A DNA stretch of 64,000 nucleotides from Microstegium vimineum (GCA_022036555.1 CM039126.1:10584079-10648078); one strand, 5' to 3'. Shown: positions 1-11,757, counted from the first letter of the stretch. Program-made: numbers and translations. Notes: generated by a model not told the origin, from the sequence alone.

Positions 1-311
1 CAGTGCAGTTTCATGTGGGTGTAGTGTAGTGTAAGCAGGTGACCTCGATCTCGCATGTGAAACGATCGATCGAGAAGAACACTCGAATGCATGCAACAGC
101 TCAACTCGATCATGATGCCGTACACTTTCCGGGTAGTATACTACCACGTACCACGCGCCGCTGTACGTGCTGCGGAATACACACACGGCCGGAGATCGAG
201 GAGGAGGACGCCAGCTAGAGCTAGGTGACGCGAGCGCTGGCGTGACGCTGAGACTGAGAGTGAGTGCGCGCGCTAGCTGTTCTTTCGTTGCGGCAGTTTT
301 CGCGACGCTTA

Positions 312-590
312 GAGCAACTCCAGCCAAAAGTCCTAAATTAAACTCCTACATTTTTATTTGGGAGGTGATTTGTAAAATTTGAAGGTCAAATTTAAAATCC
401 AACTCTAACCATAGTCCCTAATTTGAGGGGAAAGGAATAGGAGGGCCTCATTTCTAGGGACCCAAAACTAAACTTTGAGGGCCCTCCTAAAATGGGAGCC
501 CAAATAAAAGGTGTATTGGAGTGAAGTTTTTTAGATCAAGTCTCTAGATTTAAAATAGGGGCCTATTTAGGGGCTTCGCTGGAGTTGCTC
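312..590. mobile_element. MITE with GAGCAACTCC terminal inverted repeats
   Basis: The left end reads GAGCAACTCCAGCCAAAAGT. The right end is its imperfect reverse complement, ending CTGGAGTTGCTC. The inverted ends extend about 25-30 bp with mismatches. The interior is AT-rich and has no ORF. The size (about 280 bp) and this terminal motif are typical of small non-autonomous DNA transposons in grasses. I could not fix the target-site duplication, so the superfamily is left open. Confidence 0.65.
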
Positions 591-1764
591 CTATAGATAG
601 AAGCAATATCAAGCCTGTGATCTCTCTTAACGCTGTGATTGTTCGAACGTGCACGCATTACACACAGACCCGACAAATCAAAACCCGCCGTGTCTGCGTC
701 CCAAAGCTAGCTAAACATGTCCTACATATCTGAGGAGCACACTGAAGATTCAAAGATAAGCGATTTTCCGGCGTCGGCACCTCTTGTAAATTCAAACTCT
801 GCCGGCTTAATTGCAATGATACGCATTCTCATGCGTATTGAAAAAAAAAAACAAGTGCTAACAGATGGTCAGGTCGTCCCGTGCCCAAGACGTACGTCGA
901 CGACGAATGGTTCTCGCCCACAAGCTGACCTACGAGCGTCTGACGGTGATCGTGATGGACACAATGGTGACATGGACTACTAATTAATTACTGAAAGAAG
1001 TACAACTCTATTCCCCGCCACCCCAAACCCAAACAAAGAAAAGAAAAGAGAGAACGAAGTAGCACTCTCAGCATGACGTGATCATGAAGCATGCATGGAC
1101 GACGACGACGACGACGACGATACACAGGTGGACGTACGTATGTTGCTTCCAGCTAATTATATTTACATACAACCGATCGGCCAGCCTAATCATCTCGCAC
1201 CGCCATTATCATCTACAGTAATGATGCCAAGGACCCGCACCAAGGGAACACACAAATTCAACACACGCACTCTGCCGCGGCATATATACGCGAAAAGGCG
1301 ACGGCAAATTAAGCGTAGGCACTAGGCAGCAGGGTGGTGGTCACCAACCCCCGGGCGGGCGGGCGGGCCACAGCGAACACCGCCACTAAGCACGCTCGCT
1401 AATGGCACGCGCACCAATATAAATGCAAGCAGCAATGGCCGCCCAGGGCTTTGTGTGTTCACGCCAAGTGGGGCGGAGGGTGCTGCTTTAACCGAAAACT
1501 ACGTCGTCGGCCCGAGATCGTGTGATCCAGAACCAACGACTTGGCTTGGCACGTCACCTAGCTAGCCTTTTTCCAGGTCTCTCCCGGCCGTGTCGTCTCC
1601 GCCCCCACCCCAAAACGGCGAGGGGCGTTCGAGCTCTCTCCGGCCCCCGCCACGGAACACGTCAACTTTGCGACATGATTACGCTCGTCCTGACTCCTGA
1701 CTCCTGCTGGCTGATCGATCAAGCAAGTCTCGTCCAACCCTGGCCGGGCCCCCCTGCTCGGCTG

Positions 1765-1776
1765 CTTATATATACC
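1765..1776 (+). promoter_or_regulatory. TATA box candidate for the phytocyanin gene
   Basis: CTTATATATACC lies about 240 bp upstream of the ATG at 2013. It would place transcription start near 1800 and leave a 5' UTR of about 210 nt. A second AT-rich motif (AATATAAATGC) near 1416 is an alternative. Confidence 0.4.
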
Positions 1777-2012
1777 TGCTCGGCGTTGCGCCATGTCATG
1801 CCAGCCAGCAGCCACAAACAAACCCAACGTACGAATATTATTGAAGCGTCCAATCGGCCGCCCAGTGCTACCAACCAAGTTGTACGTGTAGCACATAGCG
1901 CTAGCAGCAGCCAGCTAGTAACTGGGTGCCTGCGGCAGTACGTTCGTTCGTGTGACATATAGAGATCGAGCTTTGTTGGTACGGCCGGTACACCGTACGC
2001 CTGAGCTCGATC

Positions 2013-2623
2013 ATGGAGGCGAGGGCGAGGAGCAGCGCAGCGCTCGTGGGCGCCGTGGCCGTCGTCGCGCTGCTGGTGGTGCTCGTTCCCGAGACGTCCC
2101 GCGCGGAGCGGTTCGTCGTCGGCGACGCGGCGCGGTGGACGTGGGGGTACAACTACACGGCCTGGGTCATCAAGAAGGGACCCTTCTTCCAGAACGACAC
2201 CCTGGGTACGTACGGAGTATGTTGTATACCAACTTCATTTCTTCCCTAGAAATAGAACACGATATATATACTACAGTAGTACATATATATATATCATCAA
2301 TCGGTCTTTCTTGTGAGAGATGTGAACTGAACACACGCACGAACTGCTTACCTGCAGTGTTCATGTACGACCCACCGAACGCGACGGTGCACGCGCACAG
2401 CGTCTACCTGATGCGCAACGCCGCGGACTACCAGTCGTGCAACCTCAAGACGGCCAAGCTGGTGGCCAACGTCATGCAGGGCGCCGGCTCCGGCTTCGAG
2501 TTCGTGCTCAAGAAGCGAAAGCAGCACTACTTCGTGTGCGGGGAGCGCGGCGGGATCCACTGCACCATGGGCCAGATGAAGTTCGTCGTCAAGCCCAAGA
2601 GCTCCGCCTGCCGCGACGACTGA
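2013..2623 (+). CDS. Phytocyanin (blue-copper, stellacyanin/uclacyanin-like secreted protein)
   Basis: There are two exons, 2013-2205 and 2358-2623, with a GT-AG phase-1 intron (2206-2357). The model gives 152 residues. Residues 1-31 form a signal peptide ending TSRA. The mature part starts ERFVVGD, the usual phytocyanin start. The plastocyanin-like fold is recognisable from WTWGYNYTAW, NDTLVFMYD and YFVCGERGG. Expected copper ligands are His78, Cys125 and His132, with Gln137 at the axial position (stellacyanin type; Met138 is next to it). Cys92 and Cys133 would form the family disulfide. The intron after NDTL is at the position usual for this family. The loop between Cys125 and His132 appears two residues longer than in common members. 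I see no clear C-terminal GPI-anchor tail, so a soluble apoplastic protein is inferred. The role is redox or cell-wall related; the substrate is unknown. Confidence 0.9.
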
Positions 2624-3713
2624 CGACGACCCAGTAGTATCCAGTGACGTTGTTGCTCTTGTCCCATCGATACCGATCGATGTGTTCGTCTTCCTTCTCT
2701 GCATGCCACCTTCTGATTCCTCTCCATGTCCAATTGTTGCGCGTGCTTGTAAGTTAATGTCATTAAATTGGTGGATTACAGTGTTCACGTATTCGTGTCT
2801 GTCTGTCTGATACACTAGTATTTATGGATGAAATGGTTGGTTGAATAAATTAGTGACTGTCTTTATTTGTGAGGTGCCAAGCAAAGCAAGTGTCGTTACT
2901 CGTTAACTTGTTTAATTTCAAGGGAGAATGTAATGAGAATTGAGGAACTGCAAGTAGTTTCTGCACTAATTAAGCTGACTGCTTATACATTTTGGAACAT
3001 TACAGTGGCAGTCTTTCGTGACAAATTGCATCAGACATTAACAAAGGTTGAACCACAACTTGCCCCCTAGTTAAACAATTAAGCCACGAAGCGATCATGG
3101 GGCATGTCTGTGTTACCTCAAAAAAGGAGCCAGTTACAATTAGCACTAGCTAGGGTCCATACAGTAGTAGTAAAAAAAAATGGGGGAAATATTTTAACTG
3201 TCAGAAGAAGTCACGCCCCACTTCCTATTAAAAGAGGACTCTTTTGATGGTTGTGGTTTCAATCCAAACCGGTTGCATCGCCAGCCCTGATGAAACTTTT
3301 TCTAGCAATAAAAATGGTTCTGCTGAAGATCACCGGCCTCAGTGGAAGTCTGTTTGCCAAAGCCAACGGCAGCGAGGCAGGTTTCTCCAAGTGTCTTCTA
3401 CGCCCTCCCTCATCCTGAACTGTACCTCCAAAGACAACTCTCGCCATACCTCATCCTGAACTACCTCTGCATGACAACTCTCTAGAGAAATTTATGCGGT
3501 CGTTGTGCCTTTATGGTCTGATGATATCTTCTGGATGTAGTAGCTTGTTCTGAAAGAGAAGTTTGTGTCAGGCCCTGTTGGTTGCTGTCTCCAGTAGGGC
3601 CTGGCAGTCATCTCTTTTTTTTTAAGCAACCTGGCAGTCTTCTCTTCGTTGTTGCTAAACTTCAATTGAATCATGTAGTGCAAATGGGGCTCTGAGTTCC
3701 TTTCCTCAAGACC
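2624..3713. other. Intergenic: 3' regions of two convergent genes
   Basis: This segment holds the 3' UTR of the phytocyanin gene and, on the other strand, the 3' UTR of the PPR gene. It has no conserved ORF and no clear repeat. The translations at 3244-3683 have no recognisable domain. Confidence 0.5.
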
Positions 3714-5219
3714 TCAACCTACACCAACCAAGACATCTAGTAGCTCAGTGGATTTCCTTTGTTTTCTCTCCCGGCACACAGTCTCTACAAGCCTCTCCCA
3801 ACATCTGGCCTCTGGCATGAAGCCTGCATCAGCTAACCCGTACAATGCCATCGTAGCATCTGCTATGCGCCCAACATTACATAGACCAATCAACAGGTTG
3901 TTTGACGTTGCATAGTGAGGTCGAAACCCTCGTCCAAGCATCAGTCCCAGCAAGCCAACTGCCTTGTCCATCTCCCCACGGGAGCACAGGCAGTTCATCA
4001 AGATCCGATAGCTCGCGACGTTCAACTTAACTCCTTCCGACGGCACGCTCTCAAGCAGATCCATTGCTTCCACTGTCCGCCCATCTTTACACAGCCCCTC
4101 AATCACCAGATTGTATGTGACGACATCAGCTCTACACCCCTTCTGCTTCATCTCCAAAACAAGATTGATGCCCTCATCCACACTTCCATGCCTGCAAAGG
4201 CAGCCGATCAGTGCAGTGTAGCTCACAGCATCTGGCTCCACACCAGCATTCCTCATCTCCTCAAACACCGATCTCGCTGCCTCAATGTCCGCTTTCTTAC
4301 AGTGCCCATTAATCAGCGTGGCATAATTGAAGGCATTGGGCTCACACTCGTTCTTCCTCATAAATCCAAAGATTGCACGAGCCTTGTCCACCTGCCCCAG
4401 TTTACAGAACCCATCGATGATCAAATTGTACAGCAGCTGATCCGGCACAATGCGGTCCTTCTCGATCATCTCCTCGAATAGCTCAAACGCTTCCACCATC
4501 TTACCCCCACGGCAGAGCCCACCGACCAATGTTGAATAGGTGACCAAGTTCGGCTTCACATCCGCGCAGGTGTACTCGCGCATTTCGTCGAGCACTTTGA
4601 AGGCGGACTCCAATTCGCCGTTTCTGACATAGTGCTTGATGAGGATGTTGTAGACGCATGTGTTAGGCATTGGAAGGTACTTGTTCCGGGGGTCGCGCAG
4701 GTCGGCTAGGAGCTCGTCGAGGACGCCGTGGCAGCCGCGGGAGGAGACGAGGCGGTCGAGGCAGACGGCGAGCGCCTTGTGTGAGACGCGGCTCGTGCGG
4801 AGCAGCGCGGGCAGGAAGCGGAGGAGCGCGAGCGCGTGGTCGGGAGGGAGGTGGCGGACGAGCGGCAGGAACTGCTGCTCCTGGAACCGGCAGGGCTCGG
4901 AGGCGGTGCGGCGGAGCACGGCAGCGGCGGCGCGCGGGAGCCGCGCGCGCGCGAGGAGGACGAGGAGCGCCGAGAAGGTGGCCGGGGTGTGCGAGAAGCC
5001 GCGCTGGGAGGAGGCCGCATTGAAGAGGTCGAGCGCGCGCTGCGCGGACGGGGAGGACGCGATGAGGCGCGCGAGTTCCGGGTGGTGGAGGTACCGCGGC
5101 GCCCGGGTGGGTGGGGGTGGAGGCGGGGGAGGCGGTGGGGAGGGCGGCGCGCCGCGGGCGGGGCTTCGGAACTGCAGCGGGGAGATCCAGGGGAGTGTGG
5201 GCGGGGGTTTCATTGTCAA
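3714..5219 (-). CDS. P-class pentatricopeptide repeat protein, organelle-targeted
   Basis: A single exon of 501 residues with no intron, as is usual for plant PPR genes. The N-terminus has a proline run (about residues 27-37) and basic residues without acidic ones early on, consistent with a mitochondrial or plastid presequence. At least eight PPR motifs run from about residue 186 to 490. Their start motifs are CVYNILI, LVTYSTLV, LLYNLII, FNYATLI, VSYTALI, VVTYNLVI, ASYRILM and a degenerate last copy. From residue 223 on the spacing is 35-36 residues. There is no E, DYW or SMR domain. Plant P-class PPR proteins bind organellar RNA and act in stability, splicing or translation. From memory it resembles Arabidopsis At5g18475-type proteins, but I could not align it. 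The start could be Met1 or Met3; both fit. Confidence 0.92.
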   Translation of the reverse strand: MTMKPPPTLPWISPLQFRSPARGAPPSPPPPPPPPPPTRAPRYLHHPELARLIASSPSAQRALDLFNAASSQRGFSHTPATFSALLVLLARARLPRAAAAVLRRTASEPCRFQEQQFLPLVRHLPPDHALALLRFLPALLRTSRVSHKALAVCLDRLVSSRGCHGVLDELLADLRDPRNKYLPMPNTCVYNILIKHYVRNGELESAFKVLDEMREYTCADVKPNLVTYSTLVGGLCRGGKMVEAFELFEEMIEKDRIVPDQLLYNLIIDGFCKLGQVDKARAIFGFMRKNECEPNAFNYATLINGHCKKADIEAARSVFEEMRNAGVEPDAVSYTALIGCLCRHGSVDEGINLVLEMKQKGCRADVVTYNLVIEGLCKDGRTVEAMDLLESVPSEGVKLNVASYRILMNCLCSRGEMDKAVGLLGLMLGRGFRPHYATSNNLLIGLCNVGRIADATMALYGLADAGFMPEARCWERLVETVCRERKQRKSTELLDVLVGVG

Positions 5220-7051
5220 TCGGCGGTGGCGGACGGAAGCGCGCGGTTAGTTTCCGTCGACTCAGCATTCGCGGCGAGGAGCTGGGGTGGGGCAGGTCGG
5301 GTCCAGGTGGGCGGACGTACCGTAACAGCGAGGTGGGGCGGGCGACCCAGATAGCCGCCGGCGCGAGTACCCGCTCAGGTCGTGTGAGGAAGCGACGAAC
5401 TGGAAGGAGCATCTAGCCGCAGCCGCCGACGGAGGTTGAAGAAGATGTCTGTTTACTGTTTTTGGGCCACTGTCTAGACTTGGGCCTAGACTGCTGGATA
5501 CATTGGGCCAGGCCAAGTCAAAAATCCACCAATAGGCCAAGCGGGGAAAACGGCAACTCCGATACCCACTCCGTGCCGTCCTCGCTTCTCACCCCTAGGT
5601 CGCTCGGCGAATTGGCGAATTGGCGATGGCAGGGGTGTGTGGCGTGAAGCCCTAGCGGCATAGCAGCTGCGGCGGCGAAAGATGAGCAATGGTGGCTCCA
5701 TGGATGTGCATTATGACTGCAACTTGTTTCTTGGCCATGTTGGAGGTGGAAGAGCGAGGGGTAGCAGATTGATTGGATGGCTTGTTCAGCTAGTGGTTTA
5801 TGTGACTTATAAGCCGGCTGACGTTGTTTCGTTGTGAGATAAAATATTATATTATAACTGATAAGCTATATTGATAAGTCAAGCGCATAAAATAGTGTTA
5901 TAGGAGCAATAGTGTCGGCGACAACCCATGGTTGTTGTGTCCTCAACAAAAAGACATGTTTGTTTAGGAAACAAGACGATATGTTAGGTCAAGATGGATC
6001 ACAAGCACCCGAGAGTAAACTAAACTCAAAATTATTTCATATCAGTTATTGTACATGTAAGAAAGTATAGTTATTGTACATGTAAGAAAGTATTTATAGA
6101 GACCTCTGTCTTCATTAGTTCCTGGTACAAAGTCTAAAATATCCCTGAATCAATTACTTACAGCTCTTCTCATGTACTGTATATGTAAGAAAGTATTTAT
6201 AGAAATCTCTGTCTTCCGTTAGTCCTAAGTATTTTAGACTTTGAAGACATGCTTTCTAATTTAGGGGCCGTTGCTCAAGATGTTCTAATAAGGACAATAA
6301 AAAGTTAATTATTACAAAGACTACCTCAGCAAATTTGGTCTAGCCTGAGCCGGCCTAGCACATGTTTTATTGTCCATATTTTTTTCTCAACCTAAATTCA
6401 GTCGAAAATATTTACTATATTGTATTTTTACTTAAAATGCATAATAGCCTCCTATGTGTAAACTAGACTTAAAAGAAATCAGACCCGACTCGTAGCAAAG
6501 AAGGTACATACTCCTTCCGTCCCTAAAAAAAATTATTCTCACTTTTCAAAAATTCAAATTTTCTTAACTTTAACAAATTATATATATATATATAATTATT
6601 ATTAATATATAATTAATATCATTAGGTCATTAATATATTTTAATAATAAATTTATTTTAAGGTATAAATATTATATATATTTTTAATAAATCTAGTCAAA
6701 GTTTTAAAAAAATTTGACATGTAGGCACTTTATTAGACGGAGTAGTATATAGTGTTTCTTTACCTCTCAGTAGCTAAGTTTTTTTTTCTACTGTATGCCC
6801 CTAAAATGCTCAGGTCTAACAAAAACCCGCCTCTCCCAACAGGCCAACAGTATCCTCCTCCAGTCCTCCCCTTCTGGCCTTCTTCCCCATCGTTTTCTTG
6901 CTCTCGTCTACGAAGAACAGAAGCTAATAGAGAGATTCCTTGTTAAGAGCGAGGGAGAGGGGAAACGATGCAAACTGGAACTGAATGATATGCCACAAAT
7001 AACTAGTTTCCCAACCAATCCTGCTGCATTCTACTCGTGCCTAGTAGTAGA
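5220..7051. other. Intergenic between PPR gene and cyclin gene
   Basis: No conserved coding sequence is visible. It contains the PPR promoter side, a 24-bp direct duplication near 6049-6092 (GTTATTGTACATGTAAGAAA repeated), AT-rich DNA and a Stowaway-like MITE at 6509-6749. The last 250 bp include the presumed promoter and 5' UTR of the cyclin gene. Confidence 0.5.
6509..6749. mobile_element. Stowaway-like MITE
   Basis: The left end TACTCCTTCCGTCC is matched by GACGGAGTAGTA on the right, with a TA dinucleotide at both borders. The interior is AT-rich (ATATATAT runs) without an ORF. Length of about 240 bp, the CTCC(C/T)TCCGTCC end and a TA target are hallmarks of Tc1/mariner-derived Stowaway elements. 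Confidence 0.8.
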
Positions 7052-8744
7052 ATGACGCCAAGATTCGACTTTGCTGCATCCGTTCTCCTCTGTTCAGAGG
7101 ACAGTGCCGCCATTTTCGACCTTGAGGAGGAGGGAAAAGAAGGGATTTCGTGTGTTCTTCGGCCGCCGTCGCGGCATGCCAACGCTTCTTTAGGGGCCTT
7201 GTCGATTGACTTCCCCTGCAGTCAGAGAGCTGCATTGAGGCGTTCCTTGGGAGGGAGGAGCATCACCTGCCCATGGAGGGCTACGTTGAGCGGCTGCTTC
7301 TGCAGCAGCCGGGCGGGTCGGATTTGGTGGCCATCAGAAGCTCCGCCATTGATTGGATTTCGAAGGTGAGTTTCTCTCCTGATTCTTTCACTGATCTGTG
7401 TGTTCAGGATGAGTTGTGCTGTGGAGAATCTTGGTAAAAAATGTCACCTTTCTCGCTTTTTGGTGTCTTCTTGTTCCTGATTTATTACCTGCCCTTCGTC
7501 TTATTATTTTAGCTTGGTGATTAATCGAATCCGGTGTTTGCAACGAGTGATGTATAGGTACATGAGTATTACAAGTTGGGGTCTTTGACGGTGTTGTTGT
7601 CAGTGAACTACATGGATCGGTTTCTCTCAGTGTACCATAGTGCTGTAAGGACTTCCTCAGCTTCGTGCCTTGCGTGCATTTCTCAATGTCTAGATTTATT
7701 GATTGTGCCGAGAAGAATACCCAGTCATGGTGCAACTGCTTTTTTATTGCAGCTAGAGGAAGATTGGATGACGCAACTCTTAACAGTGGCTTGCCTGTCC
7801 TTGGCTGCAAAAATGGAGGAAACAATTGTCTTTAACCCCTTAGACTTGCAGGCAAGTTCAATTATAGATCATCACACCTCATGAAACTAGATCTGCACGT
7901 ATTGTGGGGAAACATGTATTTCTAAAGTAGTTGAAGCCAATGTTTTGATAGGTGGTGGATGCGGAGTATGTGTTTGAGCCTAGTACCATACACAGGATGG
8001 AGATTTTAGTGCTCAATACCTTGAGTTGGAGGATGCAAGCTGTGACTCCTTGCTCATTTATTGACTACTATCTTCACAAATTCAGTGACGGTGATGTCGT
8101 GTCCAAAATCATACTTTCTCGTGCAGTTGAACTTATCTTGAGCACATCTAAAGGTATGATTCTAAGTACAAGTGTGTGTACCCTTTCTGCACTCAATTAG
8201 TAGAATGTGATGATCAATTCCTGAAGATGGGGGTTTTGTCTACAGTTGCTGAGTTCTTGGTTTTCAGACCATCAGAGATTGCTGCAAGTATAGCTCTTGT
8301 GGCATTGGGGAAACATGACAGTTCAGTACTTGAGAGCGTGGCAACTTGTCACAAAGAATTAAGAAAGGTATTACATACACATTACCGCAATCCAGATTCC
8401 AGAAATGAATTGGGTTATAGAAACTCAGTACCTTATTAAAGCAGTTAGCTTATGCCTTGATTTATAGCAATCTATACTTTGGTACTTGCTAAATTTGTTT
8501 ATGTACACTCAATACATTGTAGGAAAAAGTATTAGGATGCTATGAAATGGTTCAAGACAAGATTATTATTGGAGACATTATTATCAAGTCAGATGGCTCT
8601 TCAGTTTTCCCCAAGCAGCACAGCCCCACAGGTGTGCTGGATGTAGCTGCATGTGAAAGCCAACAAAGTGAGGACATAAGTGCTGGAGCTACAGTATGCA
8701 ATGAGAGTTCATCGGCACACAAAAGGAGGAGGATTTGCAGATGA
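7052..8744 (+). CDS. D-type cyclin, six exons, one frameshift in exon 1
   Basis: Exons are 7052-7365, 7558-7644, 7753-7851, 7952-8153, 8246-8367 and 8523-8744. The N-terminus MTPRFDFAASVLLCSEDS contains the Rb-binding LxCxE motif (LLCSE). The cyclin box is clear: DWISKVHEYY, SVNYMDRFL, VACLSLAAKMEET, then VFEPSTIHRMEILVL, LSWRMQAVTP and FRPSEIAA. The C-terminus ends in a basic KRRRICR tail after a SPTGVLD motif, as in CYCD2/CYCD4-type proteins. The protein would be about 348 residues, activating CDKA at G1/S. One C is missing, relative to the expected frame, in the C run at 7213-7216: the upstream frame ends ...IDFP and the downstream frame resumes QSESCIEAF. All other exon junctions keep frame. 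Intron 3 starts with GC (CAG|GCAAGT at 7851/7852). The loop before the third exon (YHSALEEDW) diverges from common D cyclins. It is either a functional gene with a sequencing error or a recent pseudogene. Confidence 0.85.
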
Positions 8745-10259
8745 TTGGTCCTATTTTCACTTCAGGTTTATGCTTGAAGCCTTGAAGCATGTCAATCACT
8801 CAGAAGAATTTTGGTGTGCCCAAGTAGTTCAGAGTATTCAAAGAATCAAAAGAAAATATAAACCATGTTTGCATTTGAAATGGTAAGAGCCATTTGACTT
8901 GCAATGGGCTTATAACTTGTTCCCAATTTATGAGTCTTGGGCTTGCAAAGCTATTTGACATTGACAGTCCACAGTCCAGTGATAGTGATGGTTATTACCG
9001 GATTGGTGTAGGTCAGTAGGTGATACCGTGATAGTGGAATTGAGCCTTGGACTTGTGTGTTGCAGACTTGTAGTTCTGTTTGCAGACTTGTGTAGGTCAG
9101 TAGTTCTGTTTTGTATCTGTATTCATGCTCCCTTATTTGTTTTTCTGAGAACCTTGCAGAAGGGATGCTTTGATTTGGGTATTGAATTGAAAGTACAAGG
9201 AAACAGAACAAATTGGAAGAGGAAAGGTGTGTTTTGCTTTCCTTAAAAAGGTCTAGAGTTGTCGACATTTTGAATAGTGGATTTTCTAGCCATGCTGCCA
9301 TGGTATACTCCGTATGTCTCTACAAGTCCAAGCTTGTTCCATTTATCTCTACTTAACCACATCAAAGAAAGGGAGTACAACATAGTACAGAGTATTTCAT
9401 GAAACAAGAAAACAGTAAAAAAGGGGTGTAGCTATTCCTTTTCTAGTTCAAGTTATTAGCTCAAGATCTAGGATCATTACAGTGACTATTTGTTATCACT
9501 ATGACAGATACATTAATGATTTAGCAAAATAGCTAGTGAAACTTATTTGTTAGTATATCATAAACATCAGTATCTATCTGTATAAGAAGATTTAATAATT
9601 CTAGAAAACCGTATCACATCCGCTCAGAAAACACCGGGCCATGACTGTCTCGTGAGCATAGAAAACTTTTTATTTTTTTGGTGCAAATACTCCGTATACA
9701 AAGAGCCAAGGGATGCAAACTCTGAAAGGAACAAATCTGCAAATCTCTGTGACAGCTAATAATGGTAGCAAACGACAGATCTTGAGCTGTTAGGACCAAG
9801 GAAGCAAGGTTTCCTATCGAGCCTCTTGTTGCACGTACGTACACGGCGGTCGGTCGGGTCCCTGGCACCTGGTCCCTGGGCCCCGGCGTACTGGGTTGTC
9901 AGTTAGATGCACAATTTAGAAAATATTTTCTCCTACCACTAGAAGTACAAGATCATTAGGGCTCCCAACCAGCTCCTCCGGATCTTGATGAAGCTATATC
10001 AAATGATGAAAAGCAAAAGTGTTCCACACACACATAAAAATAAAAGATCTAGAGTTAGAGCCGTTTTTGTACCAGACCGGGCAAAAAATATGGCTTCTTT
10101 GGATTATGCTCCATCTTTAAGCATTTCATGTCTGAAAATTGACCATAGCATCTATTCAGCCAAACGTTTTTCAAAGAGTTTGAGCTCCTCCAGAGAATCT
10201 ACTATAGTTAAGAAACCAAACATTTTCTGAAAGAGTTTGAGATACTCTAGAGAATCTAC

Positions 10260-10427
10260 TACAATTAAGAATTAAGAGCCAAAGCCGTTTTTATATGAAC
10301 TGACCAAAAATTCGTTGGAGAAGTTGGAAGCACTTAGATTTCCACTTGCTCTGTCTTGTAATCAAACAACTTCTTCTATCTTAATACAAAGACACACAAA
10401 TCTTTTGCGTGATCGAGAAAAAAACTT
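10260..10427 (+). mobile_element. 5'-truncated LINE, 3' tail only
   Basis: The segment ends CAAATCTTTTGCGTGATCGA followed by an A run. The same terminal sequence (AAATCTTTTGCGTATTCGAG plus A run) recurs at 15790-15828 and 50067-50095. This is the 3' end seen in L1-type LINEs of grasses. The left border is approximate. Confidence 0.55.
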
Positions 10428-10682
10428 GCTCCGTCTCAAAGTACAAGTCATTCTAACTTTTTTAGAGTTAAAACATCTCAAGTTTGATCAAATAAATATA
10501 ATAAAATAATAATATTTATAATGTCAAATTAGTATCATTAGATTCTTCATTAATTATATTTTCGTATGCCTATTTGATATCATAAATCTTTGTAATTTTT
10601 TGTATAATTTAGTCAAACTTGATATGTTTTTGACTCTCAGAAAAAAAAAATAGAATGACTTATAATTTAAAATGGGAGAGTA
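10428..10682. mobile_element. Stowaway-like MITE adjoining the LINE tail
   Basis: The left end CTCCGTCTCAAAGTACAAGT and the right end ...TTAAAATGGGAGAGTA form inverted ends; both arms contain AAGTCATTCTA in inverted orientation. The interior is AT-rich without an ORF. Confidence 0.7.
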
Positions 10683-11757
10683 CTTAGGATACTTGTGAGG
10701 ACAGTTTGCCAAAAGTAAATTTGCAGTAGAAAGCGGTTAGACTACTGAATGCAGAAGCCAGTTCTGCTACCTCATTTCATCTGTAATTCCTTCATAATTG
10801 CCAACCACGAACCAGTTTATCTTTCCATGCAAAGGTACAGCTGATACATGGTACGGACGTACGGTGACTACGACACCCTACTGGCCGGCCTAGTGTACTC
10901 ACTTGGTTCTACAGCTCTGTTACTGTGGACTGCCACTGATGACACTGCTTATCAGCAGTCAGCTCGAATGCAAACAAAATGCCACAGTCAAAGACAAAAC
11001 ACAGTGACCTCGACAAACAAATTAGTAAATTGGATCCGAAACTCTGATCTGTCCTGCCAAATGAACAGGCTGATTATTCTCTGGTCTGTCAGCTTAACGT
11101 TAGATGGTAGCTGCTGTAGGTTTTATCCAACTGGCCTGGGACCTGGCATTTTGTCTTGTGTAGCTGTGCAGCGGAAGACAAAATAAATTCAGGTTCTCTC
11201 TGCAGTAGTTTTAGTGGGTGCCTTCTGCAATAGCCAATAGGGCAGTAACTTTTACCAAGTGACCACAGACAGATGCATTGTGCATGCAGCTAACGGAGTA
11301 AAATGGCTTGTTCTGCGGCTGCGCCTGCTGCGCTCAGCCACGACCTGTGCTGTGGCACCGTGTACAATGCCACGGCACAGGGCCTACTGCAGTACTGCTG
11401 CCGATCAGGCCAACAGCCCACAGCCCAAAACAAACAACGAAGACATGCAGCACCACCACTACCAGGCCAGAGTCGGTGCCATCTTTTTTAAAACAATGGA
11501 AACAAATCTGAATTATGGTGAAGTTTTTTTAATAATAAAAACATATCTGGCTTATTTTATTCTGAACAAGAGAATTAGACCAATTATTAACAAAATAAGT
11601 TTCAGTCAAAACTCAATTCTAAAGACATCCAAAGGAAGAAAAAAAATATGTATTGCCGCCAGAGTTTGACAAACTTGGAGAATCCGGTTCTTATCGGCTT
11701 CACCAAAACTTTGTTGTAATTGGGTCCACTAGTGTAGTCAGTGCGTTCCTCGAAATA

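Larger units (their letters stand above)
1..2012. other. Intergenic region and promoter side of the phytocyanin gene
   Basis: No convincing coding region is visible. The stretch holds one MITE (312-590), a short (GAC)7 microsatellite at about 1098-1120 and several AT-rich stretches. Two TATA-like motifs lie upstream of the phytocyanin gene, near 1416 and at 1765-1776. Small open frames here, such as one at 717-983, have low-complexity or non-conserved translations and I do not treat them as genes. Confidence 0.6.

Noticed and set aside
717..983. 88-codon ORF upstream of the phytocyanin gene
   Set aside because: No domain, low-complexity end, within an upstream region; most likely chance.
4660..5416. 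Several long ORFs on the other strand and other frames of the PPR gene
   Set aside because: GC-rich shadows of the PPR 5' part; Arg/Gly/Pro composition, no domain.
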